Numbered from the stretch's first letter, positions 29,387-38,847 are shown. The stretch: 64,000 bases of DNA from Lachnospiraceae bacterium (GCA_015057365.1 SVEN01000003.1:1-64000), one strand, 5' to 3'. The notes: generated by a model from the sequence alone, not told the origin. Translations and numbers: made by a program.

Positions 29387-30407
29387 GATACTCTTCCCTC
29401 TTCATGTAAGATGCCGGTTGCTGTGTCTGCGCCAAAACCTCCTCAAGCACCGCGGCCTCCGTCACACGGGCCACACGGGCCTTCGTATTCAGAACAATAC
29501 GATGTTTTGCGATATCGGCAAAAATACTCACCACATCCTCCGGCAGCACATAATCTCTGCCCTCAAGGTATGCCCAGGCTTTTGCCATACGTACCGCTGC
29601 AATGGAACCGCGGGGACTTAAGCCCAAATCGATATATGCATGCTCTCTCGTGCTCTTGGACAACCGGGCAACATACGCATAAATCGCATCATTGACTTGC
29701 ACCTTGTTCACCTGCTCCATAATAGCAAGCAGCTGCTCCCGGTCAATGACCGGACGCACCTCTTGTTCCAGGGTACCGCTCTTTCCCTTTAAAATCTCCA
29801 CTTCATCCGCCACATCCGGATATCCCATACTCATACAAATCATAAAACGGTCCAACTGGGATTCCGGTAAAAGCTGGGTACCGGCACTCCCCTTCGGATT
29901 CTGGGTAGCCATTACCACAAAAGGCTCCGGCACCTTGCGGCTCTCGCCGTCTACCGTCACCTTTCCCTCTTCCATTACCTCCAGAAGCGCCGACTGGGTC
30001 TTTGGTGAGGTACGGTTAATCTCATCCGCCAGAAACAAATTACACATAACGGCACCCTCATAATACACAAAGGTTCCGGTGTCCTTTTGATACATGTTAA
30101 ATCCTAAAATATCCGCCGGCATAACATCCGGGGTAAACTGCATCCGCCGTGTATCCAGGGAAAGAGCCTTGGAAAAAGCCATCACAAGCGTCGTCTTTCC
30201 TACCCCCGGCACATCCTCAATCAAAATATGTCCTCCGGATAAAATCGCCGCAAAGGCCTTTTTGATACAATCATCTTTACCGGTCACCGCTTTTTTTACC
30301 TCACAAACCACACGGTACACCGTATCATTCATCCCTACACCGCTTCCGCACTTTCCGCAAAAGCGCTCTCCTTTTGCAATGTGATTTCCGCACTTTTTAC
30401 AAATCAT
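29379..30407 (-). CDS. MoxR-type AAA+ ATPase with N-terminal zinc ribbon
   Basis: MICKKCGNHIAKGERFCGKCGSG; IEDVPGVGKTTLVMAFSKAL; LADEINRTSPKTQSALLEVMEE. Confidence 0.93.
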   Translation of the reverse strand: MICKKCGNHIAKGERFCGKCGSGVGMNDTVYRVVCEVKKAVTGKDDCIKKAFAAILSGGHILIEDVPGVGKTTLVMAFSKALSLDTRRMQFTPDVMPADILGFNMYQKDTGTFVYYEGAVMCNLFLADEINRTSPKTQSALLEVMEEGKVTVDGESRKVPEPFVVMATQNPKGSAGTQLLPESQLDRFMICMSMGYPDVADEVEILKGKSGTLEQEVRPVIDREQLLAIMEQVNKVQVNDAIYAYVARLSKSTREHAYIDLGLSPRGSIAAVRMAKAWAYLEGRDYVLPEDVVSIFADIAKHRIVLNTKARVARVTEAAVLEEVLAQTQQPASYMKREEYRG

Positions 30408-30452
30408 GCCGACACCCCTTCTCCAATTCACTACATTTATCTGATTTTCCCG

Positions 30453-30923
30453 TTATTCTGCCTTTTCGGTTAATAGTTTCAAAAGCGCCTGACAGCCTTT
30501 GGTTACATCCCGGTAGGTAGACGCAAAATCCCCGGTATACCACGGGTCCGCCACATCAAAGCTCTCCCCCGCAAAAGTCAGAAGCTTATAAATCTTTCCG
30601 TCCGGGTCCCCGTCCGCAATCCGGTTCATATTACGGATATTGGCGGTATCCATGCCGATCAGATAATCATAATAATCATAATCCGCCTTGGTCATCTGCA
30701 CCGCCCGGTGCGGTACCACCGGCACGCCACGATACCGTAGCTCATTCACCGTCCCGTAATGGGGCGAATTGCCGATTTCCTCGCGGCTTGTCGCCGCGGA
30801 ATTAATCTCAAACATGTGCTCTAAGTGAGCCTGACGCACAAAATAAGTCATGACGCTCTCCGCCATGGTGGAACGACAAATATTGCCGTGGCAAACGAAT
30901 AATATCCTGATTATCTCTCTCAT
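30453..30923 (-). CDS. Low-molecular-weight protein-tyrosine phosphatase
   Basis: RILFVCHGNICRSTMAE; VADPWYTGDF. Confidence 0.95.
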   Translation of the reverse strand: MREIIRILFVCHGNICRSTMAESVMTYFVRQAHLEHMFEINSAATSREEIGNSPHYGTVNELRYRGVPVVPHRAVQMTKADYDYYDYLIGMDTANIRNMNRIADGDPDGKIYKLLTFAGESFDVADPWYTGDFASTYRDVTKGCQALLKLLTEKAE

Positions 30924-30936
30924 TTTCGCACTCCCC

Positions 30937-31887
30937 CTACCTCATCTGCGACGGCTGGGCCACCTGGACAATCTTCGCCTCCTGCAGATTGCGGAGCAAA
31001 AGCAGGCGCACCTGGCCCTGATACTCCGGCTTAATCATGTAGTGACAGTAGGCCTCCAATACCACAAAAAAGTCGTCGGTACGGCCTTCGATTTTGAAAT
31101 TGTTAAAGCCCATCGGCACATACTTCTCCCAAATATCCTCCGGAGAAACGTAGGTGCAGAAATCCTTTATGGTGTGCACGTTTTGTTGCGCACCGGCGCA
31201 GAATTTACACTCCCACGGCTTTAACTCCACCTGCTGTTCCGGCGGAAGCGACATATTCTTTACGATATTCTTCTGATTCTCGGAAATGTGACGGTAATGA
31301 GCACCGCGTCTTGCGCAATTCGGCTCGCAGGCCGCATTAATCAAAATCTCACATCTGCCTTTATCCGTTATCTTTTCCAGCTCTTCGAATTGATTATTCA
31401 TGTTATAATCCAGCACCACCAAATCGTAGCCCTTTGCCAGCTCGGCATTAACCCCTTCCGCGCCTTTGATCTGCTTACAGGTAGAGCTGGTAATCTTCAT
31501 CCCCGGGTAATTCTCACGGACATACGCTTCCAACAGCGGGGAGACTAAAATCACACCATTCATACCGTTGTGAGCCGCCTTCAGACATAAATTACAATAC
31601 GGGTCCTGCAAATCGGTCTCGTCCAGCAACATATTCGTATAAGTAAAACGTACCGGAATTCCCCACTGATTCAAGGACCGAATCACACCGTTGATGTAAT
31701 CCGGACTGCACTGATCCGCTCTGGAATTCCGACCGCCGTTCCAAAGAGACGTCGGAAACTCACCGAAACAGGAGGCAATCTTCACACCCTCTCTGAAAAA
31801 CTCCTGATGACCTTTTAACATACCTAAAAACATCACATTTAACGGGTAATTTCTGCGCAACCCCGGCAGATGAAACTTAACTTCCAT
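30937..31887 (-). CDS. Uncharacterised Cys-rich protein, possible U32-peptidase-like family (paralog B)
   Basis: DPYCNLC, ITSSTCKQI, NAACEPNCARRGAHY; same length and closely matching sequence to 7301-8251. Confidence 0.5.
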   Translation of the reverse strand: MEVKFHLPGLRRNYPLNVMFLGMLKGHQEFFREGVKIASCFGEFPTSLWNGGRNSRADQCSPDYINGVIRSLNQWGIPVRFTYTNMLLDETDLQDPYCNLCLKAAHNGMNGVILVSPLLEAYVRENYPGMKITSSTCKQIKGAEGVNAELAKGYDLVVLDYNMNNQFEELEKITDKGRCEILINAACEPNCARRGAHYRHISENQKNIVKNMSLPPEQQVELKPWECKFCAGAQQNVHTIKDFCTYVSPEDIWEKYVPMGFNNFKIEGRTDDFFVVLEAYCHYMIKPEYQGQVRLLLLRNLQEAKIVQVAQPSQMR

Positions 31888-31992
31888 AAAATCCTCCTCA
31901 AATCTATGACAGAGTGCCCCAGCACTTCCTCATTTATCACACATCTCGTACTTTCTATCATACACTTCTTTGGAGCTGATGTCAATAAAAGT

Positions 31993-32035
31993 ACAAGGAC
32001 AGCCGCCACTGTACTGTGACGGCTGTCCTTTGCCC
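31993..32035 (-). terminator. Terminator after esterase gene
   Basis: AAAGGACAGCCGTCACAGTACAGTGGCGGCTGTCCTTGTAC on minus strand. Confidence 0.7.
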
Positions 32036-32070
32036 CCTCCGGGCTGTATAAAAATATCCCCTCTGAATAC

Positions 32071-33666
32071 CTATCTTGTGAACTGAGAAATAAACTTCCA
32101 CGCGTTCTCGTTGGTGTGATGTCTGCACTCATGCACCTGCTCGCTGACGCTGGCAAATGCAGTACGACACACGCCGTCCTCACTGTCAAAGTAGTGAATG
32201 GTCAAATCGCTGCCGCGGGAATCGTCGTGTACCACCTCCACGCGGTCACCCTCGATACCCCAAATCGGCTGCGCCCAGTTGTCCTTGTCAGCGTAGGATA
32301 CGTCGAACTTTTTCTTTACCTTGTTGGTCTCCGCACAGTACTGAATGCGCTCCAGTCCGGACTCTGCCTGGAACGGAAGCTCCGGTAAATGAGACTTTTC
32401 GCCGCCGGAGTAGAAAATCGGCACCGGCACGGTCGTATTGAAACGTCCGCTGTTGGACTGTGCCATCGGATTGTTCTTTACCGGGAACAACGCGCTGGCC
32501 GGAGCAAGTCCCGCAAAAGCCTCCGGGTACTCCTGGTACATATTCCAGGTCTTGCCGCTACCCATGGAGAAACCGGTCGCATAGATGCGCTTCTCATCGA
32601 TATTATACTTCTTCTTTAAGTCCTCGATGACTTCCATGACCTCGGTAGCGGTTACGTTCTGGTGATTCTCTAAAGATACGAACAGGAAACCGTATCTGTG
32701 GGCAATCTCATACCAGCCTGCCACAAAGGTTAAGTACATGGAGGTGTCTCCGCCACCGTGGAAGCCCATCATAAGCGGTGCCGGACCCTTGTCGAACAAA
32801 TCATTGTTGTAATATGCAAAATAGCCTACCGGATGGGTCTCGGTACCCTTAAACTGGCCCATGTTATCCGGAGAGGTCTTCACCACCACGCAGCCTGCCT
32901 CCTCGGTCATATTCATGGCCGGGAAATCCGGTTCGATTTCCATCTTACCGCACCACATCTTAAACTTACGTACAAACGCCTTAAAATCAGCCTTATAGTC
33001 AGCCTCAGCCTTCACTAAAAGATTCTCGCAGTTTGCAAATGCGGCATTCACCTCATCGGAATTGCCTACACTAAGAATACCGATATCGGTACGCTCCACC
33101 TGCGGCACCACGGAAAGACCTTCCATGGAACACATAGCCGGGGTAATCTCGCCCGGTCCCCACAAATACTCACCGTTAAGCGTCTTAAGCAACTTCTTTG
33201 CCACGAAGTCTGCCGACGCACCGTAGCTGTAAATATCCGCTCTAAAAATCGCACCGCGGATAAAGAAGCCCTTGAACTCTCTCTTAAAGAAATCATGCTG
33301 CTCCACGATACCGTCCTCATAACGCGGGTCCATCTTCACCTCAGCGATAAGAGAAGCATACAACTCCTCCGTCGCATTGGCCCAGCCGCCCTCACAGGTC
33401 GGATACACAAAAAGCACGCTGGAATCAACAGCAGACGCAATATCCGCCAGACCGCTCGACTTTGCAAACGCAATCGCATCTTCCATGCTCTGTCTGTTCT
33501 CCTCGAACACGAGAAGCAGTGGCGCACGGAAGGTGTAGTTGTTCACCTGGCCGTCAATCTCCGTTGCCGGCAAATACGCCTTCAAATAAAACTTCTCATA
33601 GGTGTGCTCCCAATACTTACCACCGTCGGCCATCTTCGTCACCAACGGACGCTCCATAATACCCAT
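32071..33666 (-). CDS. Alpha/beta-hydrolase esterase (PHB depolymerase-like)
   Basis: PLMMGFHGGGDTSMY; RIYATGFSMGSGKTWNMYQEYPEAFAGLAPASA. Confidence 0.8.
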   Translation of the reverse strand: MGIMERPLVTKMADGGKYWEHTYEKFYLKAYLPATEIDGQVNNYTFRAPLLLVFEENRQSMEDAIAFAKSSGLADIASAVDSSVLFVYPTCEGGWANATEELYASLIAEVKMDPRYEDGIVEQHDFFKREFKGFFIRGAIFRADIYSYGASADFVAKKLLKTLNGEYLWGPGEITPAMCSMEGLSVVPQVERTDIGILSVGNSDEVNAAFANCENLLVKAEADYKADFKAFVRKFKMWCGKMEIEPDFPAMNMTEEAGCVVVKTSPDNMGQFKGTETHPVGYFAYYNNDLFDKGPAPLMMGFHGGGDTSMYLTFVAGWYEIAHRYGFLFVSLENHQNVTATEVMEVIEDLKKKYNIDEKRIYATGFSMGSGKTWNMYQEYPEAFAGLAPASALFPVKNNPMAQSNSGRFNTTVPVPIFYSGGEKSHLPELPFQAESGLERIQYCAETNKVKKKFDVSYADKDNWAQPIWGIEGDRVEVVHDDSRGSDLTIHYFDSEDGVCRTAFASVSEQVHECRHHTNENAWKFISQFTR

Positions 33667-34048
33667 AAAACCTTCCTCCTAATCGTTCCTTCTAATGATT
33701 GACAAAGCCACTCTTTTCTGCCCGGGCCCCACTACGGAGCCTCCTGCATACCGGCTTTGCCTCCGAGGGATATTTTACCACAAAACACGAGCGGATTCAA
33801 TCACTAATTTGAAATCTAATTTAATATTTATTGCAAATTTTTGCTGTTTTACTCTTTGGTCACTTTTCACAAAAAAAGCAGGAAATTTCGGTACTTTCGA
33901 CGAAGGGATTTTTCTTGCTTTTCGTCCAAAGATTGAAGTATAATAGTCTTATAACAGAGAACTGCTTTTCCGACGCAGCGCGCGTGTCGAGGCATACATT
34001 CACTCTGTTTCTTCGGCGGAGATCTGCCGGGAGATTCACATTTATAGC

Positions 34049-34135
34049 GCAGAAGGAAGAAAACAATACGTTTGCCTTGCATTTTCCGCAGAGTGCCTCT
34101 ATAATAAAGGCAAAGGAATATGTGCTTCTTTCTGC
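34049..34135 (+). promoter_or_regulatory. Promoter embedded in nested inverted repeats upstream of Rpn-family gene
   Basis: TTGCAT (34077-34082)-17-TATAAT (34100-34105); inner arms TTTGCCTT (34071-34078)/AAGGCAAA (34107-34114); outer arms GCAGAAGGAAG (34049-34059)/CTTCTTTCTGC (34125-34135, one mismatch). Confidence 0.65.
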
Positions 34136-34159
34136 AACACCAAAGGGAAAGGAGAATTT

Positions 34160-35161
34160 ATGCAACAAAAGACACACATTGCCAATGTACTGGAACGTAA
34201 CAACTACAAAGACCGGTATGATACACAGGCAAAACAAATCCTCAGTGACAAAACAATACTTTCATGGATACTGAAGTATACTACATCGGAGTTTAAAGAC
34301 TACCCGATAGAGTTAATCAAGACCTGCTTCGAAGGAGAACCGGAAGTAGGTACCCATAGAGTATTCCCAAATCTTGTTCCAGATATTTCGGAAGACTCGG
34401 AAAGCTCCGGCCCAAATCCAGACAATACATTCCCGGAAGCCATTACCGGCTTAGATACCGTGAATAAAGTCCCGGGAGAAGGCGAAGTCACCTACGATGT
34501 CCGTTTCACTGTACTTACGCCTGCCGCTGAGCGTATCAAACTGATTATCAACGTAGAAAGCCAGAAAAAGTTTAATCCCGGCTACGACATCGTAACCCGT
34601 GGCATATTTTACTGTACCCGTATGGTGGCGGCACAAAAAGAGACCGAATTTAAAGGCTCTGATTACGATTCCATCAAAAAGGTATATTCCATCTGGATTA
34701 GTATGGAAAATCCGCAGTATGCCCAGCATACAATTACCTCCTACCGTATGAGTGAACACCCGCTTTATGGAGTACTGCCGAAGAAAAAGCGTTACGATTT
34801 GCTGGAACTGGTCCTGGTTTGCTTAGGGACTTCGGACGCCGAAAACAAAGGAAATGAGCTTCACGGTCTATTAGATACCTTGTTTTCACAAGAATTATCA
34901 CCACTTGAAAAAGAAAATATCTTATACAACGACTACCATATAGAAACAACCGTTGAAATGGAAGGAGGCTTACGCGAAATGTGTAACTTAAGCGATTTGA
35001 TAGAAGAAAGAGGCATTGAAAAAGGTATCAAACAAGGCATTGAACAAGGCAAACTGACCACCCTGATTGCCTTGGTTCAGGACGGCCTGCTTTCTATAGA
35101 GGAGGCCGCAAAGCGGGCCGGTATGACTGTTGGAGATATGCAAAAACTCATCACTGATTAG
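34160..35161 (+). CDS. Rpn family / PD-(D/E)XK nuclease family transposase-like protein
   Basis: YDVRFTV...KLIINVESQKKF (D...ExQ core); C-terminal EERGIEKGIKQGIEQGKLTTLIALVQDGLLSIEEAAKRAGM. Confidence 0.88.
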   Translation: MQQKTHIANVLERNNYKDRYDTQAKQILSDKTILSWILKYTTSEFKDYPIELIKTCFEGEPEVGTHRVFPNLVPDISEDSESSGPNPDNTFPEAITGLDTVNKVPGEGEVTYDVRFTVLTPAAERIKLIINVESQKKFNPGYDIVTRGIFYCTRMVAAQKETEFKGSDYDSIKKVYSIWISMENPQYAQHTITSYRMSEHPLYGVLPKKKRYDLLELVLVCLGTSDAENKGNELHGLLDTLFSQELSPLEKENILYNDYHIETTVEMEGGLREMCNLSDLIEERGIEKGIKQGIEQGKLTTLIALVQDGLLSIEEAAKRAGMTVGDMQKLITD

Positions 35162-35172
35162 AACAACCACTA

Positions 35173-35630
35173 TTAAATAAAACCAAAAGCTCTTGCCGTA
35201 GGATGCATCATCCGCAACCGACGACAAGAGCTTTTTATCGACAAAATAATCGCATTGGCCACACCGTGAGGCGTGTCATACACCGCACCCAACGGATGGG
35301 CCATGGAATGCACAATACCGAGGCCTACGTTGGAAATTCCCATACCTGCCACGTACTGATCGAGAGCCATACCCTCCATACCGGCAGCCTCGCCCTTTAC
35401 CGCAGAGCGCAGGGAACGGGCAATAATCTCGATTGCCTTTAAGCGGAACATGTCGGACAGTTCCCAAGCCTCGCCGGTAATATAGCCTTCGATGGCATTG
35501 GTCAGAGCATCCATACCAGTCGCCGCCGTCAGGCTCTTTTAAAGCCCCGTGCCTCTGCCTCCTCCGCGATTGCAGCAATTGCGCAGGAACCGTGGTAGGA
35601 AGTTTCGTTGAGAATGACTCTGTTTGCCAT
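35173..35630 (-). pseudogene. Degraded iron-containing alcohol dehydrogenase (FucO/lactaldehyde reductase-like)
   Basis: Start MANRVILNETSYHGSCAIAAIAEEAEARGFKRA at 35630 with RBS, then stop/frameshift and direct jump to MDALTNAIEGYITGEAWELSDMF...GIVHSMAHPLGAVYDTPHGVANAIIL; middle and C-terminus missing. Confidence 0.85.
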
Positions 35631-35662
35631 AGTTTTTCTCCTTTGCGTATATCATTTCAACA

Positions 35663-35932
35663 TTACACTTTCAATTTCATCTGGGAAGGTTCCTTTAATG
35701 CCTTCTCAACAAGAGTCTCATCCTCAAAATTATTATAGTGTTCTTCTAACGTTTGACGTAATCCAAATAACTTCGCACTCGCTGTTTCAACCAAATGTCC
35801 ATAAGTTACTACATCAACAACACCACTTTCTGTTTTCTTATGTGTATCAATATCACCAATTGTACATCCAACAACAAATGCATGTATCTCTGATGTTTTG
35901 TGTAACATAGTCTTTTTCAATAAGATTCTCAT
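35663..35932 (-). CDS. Hypothetical small protein (89 aa), coupled to upstream gene
   Basis: ATG directly abuts the stop of 35933-36574 (TAAATG). Confidence 0.55.
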   Translation of the reverse strand: MRILLKKTMLHKTSEIHAFVVGCTIGDIDTHKKTESGVVDVVTYGHLVETASAKLFGLRQTLEEHYNNFEDETLVEKALKEPSQMKLKV

Positions 35933-36574
35933 TTAATCATTATTTATTTCATAACAAATAAAACTCTCTTGTTCTCCCAAATGCTGTAGAATAATACTCC
36001 CAAGCACTCGAACCACAAAATAGCTTACTACAGCATCATACGCATTAAACATTCTGTCTCGCGACGGGTCTTGATTAATCTCATGCTTCGACCTGTTATA
36101 TACTGCAACAAAATCATAAAGAGCTTGAATAATATGTTCCTCAAATTCACCCAATCTTTCAATTTTTTGTACAGCCCTTCCTAAGGTCGTACTATTAAAT
36201 CTCAATTCACCCAACGGTAGTTTTTCCCTCAAAAACAGACGACATGCTGACTCTAAATGCATACCGGAACTTTCAATCACATATCTCGCAAATGTTCTTA
36301 CATCACATAAGTCAATATCACTTCTTGCATATTGCAACGGTCTATATAACTCTCTCTTTATTCCTGCCGGGAATGGGTTCTTCACCGGATCTGCAGGCAT
36401 AAAATATCCTCCGATTCCACCTATCATCGAGTCTGTTTTCCATATGCAATCCGTGATATATTCATAATCAGGATTCTCTAAATCTTGTTCTATAAACTGT
36501 TGTATTCCTTCCTTGATTTTCTCACCAAGAAAATAATCATACAATCTTTGTAGTTCTACATGTGATAATGTCAT
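35933..36574 (-). CDS. Hypothetical protein (213 aa), possibly helical/HEPN-like
   Basis: Intact AT-rich ORF; ALYDFVAVYNRSKHEINQDPSRDRMFNAYDAVVSYFVVRVL segment. Confidence 0.6.
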   Translation of the reverse strand: MTLSHVELQRLYDYFLGEKIKEGIQQFIEQDLENPDYEYITDCIWKTDSMIGGIGGYFMPADPVKNPFPAGIKRELYRPLQYARSDIDLCDVRTFARYVIESSGMHLESACRLFLREKLPLGELRFNSTTLGRAVQKIERLGEFEEHIIQALYDFVAVYNRSKHEINQDPSRDRMFNAYDAVVSYFVVRVLGSIILQHLGEQESFICYEINND

Positions 36575-36733
36575 ATCTTCCTCCGTTTTTCACACCAAAG
36601 TCTTTCTTAGAATCCATACTTTCCGGTTCATTCTCACTCTATTTTCATCATTCTTTAACGCCTTCCGACTCTATCTACTATTATACGCCCATTGTCCCCA
36701 AATTTCAAGTTTAATCTCCTTCTTCCGCACACA

Positions 36734-36762
36734 AAAAGAGGCCTTTCAGCCTCTTTTTCGTT
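36734..36762 (-). terminator. Terminator after SIMPL gene
   Basis: AAAAAGAGGCTGAAAGGCCTCTTTTTGTG on minus strand. Confidence 0.85.
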
Positions 36763-36770
36763 CTTCCTAT

Positions 36771-37427
36771 TCACCCAATCTCCCACACCACCGTGACCGT
36801 ATCCGTCACGTCGATGTCATCCGGTTCGATGTCCATCTTGTAGCTGTCCGCAGCGGCGTTCGGCGCGCTCATCATGCAGCGTTCCACAGGCCTTGAGACA
36901 ATTTCCAGCTCGCCCCAGGAGTAGTCGATTTTTACGATATCGCCCAGGGTGACCCCTGCGGCCTCCGCCAGTACCTTGGCCTTTTCCTTGGAGTCTGCCA
37001 CCGCCTTGGCTAGCAGCTTGTTTTTGGCTGCCTCGGTGTCCTTTATGGTGTAGTTGATGCGGAACTCCGGAGAAACCTCCGTCTGTGTCAGAGCGTACAA
37101 CACCCGTCCCAGTCTTTCGTTATCCGCGTCAAACTCCAGCTTCATGTTGTGGTTGAAACGGTAGCCCAGAAAACGATTTTTCCATACGTTGTTTTCGTCC
37201 CGGTAGTTCTCATACTCCGTATCCACCGAAAAGCGCAGTGTCTTTAAGTCCGTGCGGGCAAAGCCCAGCTCTTCAAAGCAGTTCTTTAACGTCTCGGTCT
37301 GCTCCGAGGATTGGCGCAGTGCCTCCTCGTAGGTTTCGCACACCTTTGTGGCGTCCAGCAGCAGCCGGATCATGTCCGGCTTCACCGACAGCTTGCCTTT
37401 TCCCGTAACTCTCATTGTTTTTTCCAT
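36771..37427 (-). CDS. SIMPL domain-containing protein
   Basis: MEKTMRVTGKGKLSVKPDMIRLLLDATKVCETYEEALRQSSEQ; start chosen by RBS AGGAGGATCTACCT. Confidence 0.85.
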   Translation of the reverse strand: MEKTMRVTGKGKLSVKPDMIRLLLDATKVCETYEEALRQSSEQTETLKNCFEELGFARTDLKTLRFSVDTEYENYRDENNVWKNRFLGYRFNHNMKLEFDADNERLGRVLYALTQTEVSPEFRINYTIKDTEAAKNKLLAKAVADSKEKAKVLAEAAGVTLGDIVKIDYSWGELEIVSRPVERCMMSAPNAAADSYKMDIEPDDIDVTDTVTVVWEIG

Positions 37428-37440
37428 AGGTAGATCCTCC

Positions 37441-38106
37441 TTACTTTCCTCTCTTCCTGTAATCCGCTTCAATCTCTTTCTTCCAGTCCTCTGCCAGTGC
37501 TGCGCTCATCTGCGCTCCGGAGCATTTCCGCACCCGGCTGACTGCTTTTCCCAAGGCTCTGAAGTTTACCGCAGTCCCTTCCTCGTCGCACTGATAACGA
37601 ACCGCCCGTTCCGGTGCGATGCCGAAGCGCCCCGCCTCTGCAATGGCGTCGATATTCGCTCCCAGAAATAAGAACTCCCAACCGTACTTCACCTTCTGCC
37701 GCTCCACCATCTTCTTCACCTTTTCGTAGGTGTAGGTGTGACTGGAGTTTTCCTGCCCGTCGGTGGTGATGATGAATAAGGTCTTCTCCGGCCGATCCTC
37801 GTCTCTGGCGTATTTGTGGACGTTGCCGATGTGGTGGATGGCACCGCCCAAGGCGTCTAAAAGTGCTGTACAGCCCCGCACGTAATACTCCTTCTCCGTC
37901 ATAGCCGGCACCCGGTCCAGCGCCACACGGTCGTGTATCACCTCGATTTTATCGTCGAAGAGTACCGTAGACACCAGCACCTCCCCCTCTTCCTTTTTCT
38001 GCTTCTCCATCAGGTCATTGTAACCGCCGATGGTGTCCGCCTCCAGGCCGCTCATGGAGCCGCTCCGGTCCAAAATAAATACAAGCTCCGTCAATCCGTT
38101 TCTCAT
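37441..38106 (-). CDS. VWA domain protein (TerF-like)
   Basis: LVFILDRSGSMSGLEADTIGGYNDL (MIDAS DxSxS), LFIITTDGQENSS. Confidence 0.88.
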   Translation of the reverse strand: MRNGLTELVFILDRSGSMSGLEADTIGGYNDLMEKQKKEEGEVLVSTVLFDDKIEVIHDRVALDRVPAMTEKEYYVRGCTALLDALGGAIHHIGNVHKYARDEDRPEKTLFIITTDGQENSSHTYTYEKVKKMVERQKVKYGWEFLFLGANIDAIAEAGRFGIAPERAVRYQCDEEGTAVNFRALGKAVSRVRKCSGAQMSAALAEDWKKEIEADYRKRGK

Positions 38107-38171
38107 GGTCGTTACCTCCGTTTGTTTGTGTTTTCTTGGTTCTGAGGTAACTATACCATATGTTTTTCAAA

Positions 38172-38200
38172 AGAAGGTCGCCGTGAGGGCGACCCTGTAT
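38172..38200 (-). terminator. Terminator-like hairpin
   Basis: GGGTCGCCCTCACGGCGACCTTCTTTTG on minus strand. Confidence 0.65.
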
Positions 38201-38847
38201 TATTCGATAAAGCACTCCGTCCCGTGCTCCTCCAGCGCAATGTCGATTTCGATCATGTCGTACACGCCCTTCTCGATAAAGTACGAGAAAATCACATCCC
38301 GCTTCTCGCACGGCGACAGCGCATATCCGGCCCGGGCCAGCAAATCCTTGGTCTCGTCCAAGTTCAGCTTCACCCCGACACAAAGCCGCATGGCGGTAGC
38401 TTTGTCCGGGTGATACTCCGGATTCAGCTTAATTTTCGAAAACAGCTGCTTTGTCAGCAGCGCCCGCTTATAGACATCCGCATTGGTCAGTCCCTTCGTC
38501 TCGATAAGGTACATCAAATACTCCTGAAAGGTATCCGACAGATGGGCGATACGCTCCTTTATGGCAGCTTCGCTCTCCTCGATGAAGGCATTATAGTCGA
38601 CGATATTCGGAGCTACGGATTCTTCCTCTGCCAAAGGCGCACTTGCCTTGGCAAAGAACTTTGGCGCCTTCAAACAAAAGCTGCGTTCTTTCCGCTCCGC
38701 CGGTCGCGCTTTTCTGCAATCCCCGGCGCTCTCGTCCCACGTGTCCGCTTCCTCCACATAATGACTGTCTATATAGGCCTCCAACTCCGGATACCGGCTC
38801 CGTACCCGCATCCGGGTGATATCGTCGTGAATCTTCTGAAAAGACAT
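38200..38847 (-). CDS. Hypothetical protein with C-terminal helical/HTH-like domain as found at the C-terminus of some macro-domain proteins
   Basis: ETKGLTNADVYKRALLTKQLFSKIKLNPEYHPDKATAMRLCVGVKLNLDETKDLLARAGYALSPCEKRDVIFSYFIEKGVYDMIEI. Confidence 0.7.
   Translation of the reverse strand: MSFQKIHDDITRMRVRSRYPELEAYIDSHYVEEADTWDESAGDCRKARPAERKERSFCLKAPKFFAKASAPLAEEESVAPNIVDYNAFIEESEAAIKERIAHLSDTFQEYLMYLIETKGLTNADVYKRALLTKQLFSKIKLNPEYHPDKATAMRLCVGVKLNLDETKDLLARAGYALSPCEKRDVIFSYFIEKGVYDMIEIDIALEEHGTECFIE

Noticed and set aside
33705-33780. Possible riboswitch leader upstream of the esterase gene (GGCAAAGCC, CGGAG..CTCCG)
   Set aside because: Some pairing is visible, but no match to riboswitch consensus sequences I can recall.
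33831-34274. ORFs on both strands upstream of the Rpn gene (147 and 125 aa)
   Set aside because: Overlap the Rpn promoter region, lack convincing RBS and recognisable features.
34160-35161. Active transposon based on transposase-like annotation of the Rpn family
   Set aside because: No terminal inverted repeats or target duplication seen around the gene; Rpn proteins are nuclease-like and not by themselves evidence of an insertion sequence.
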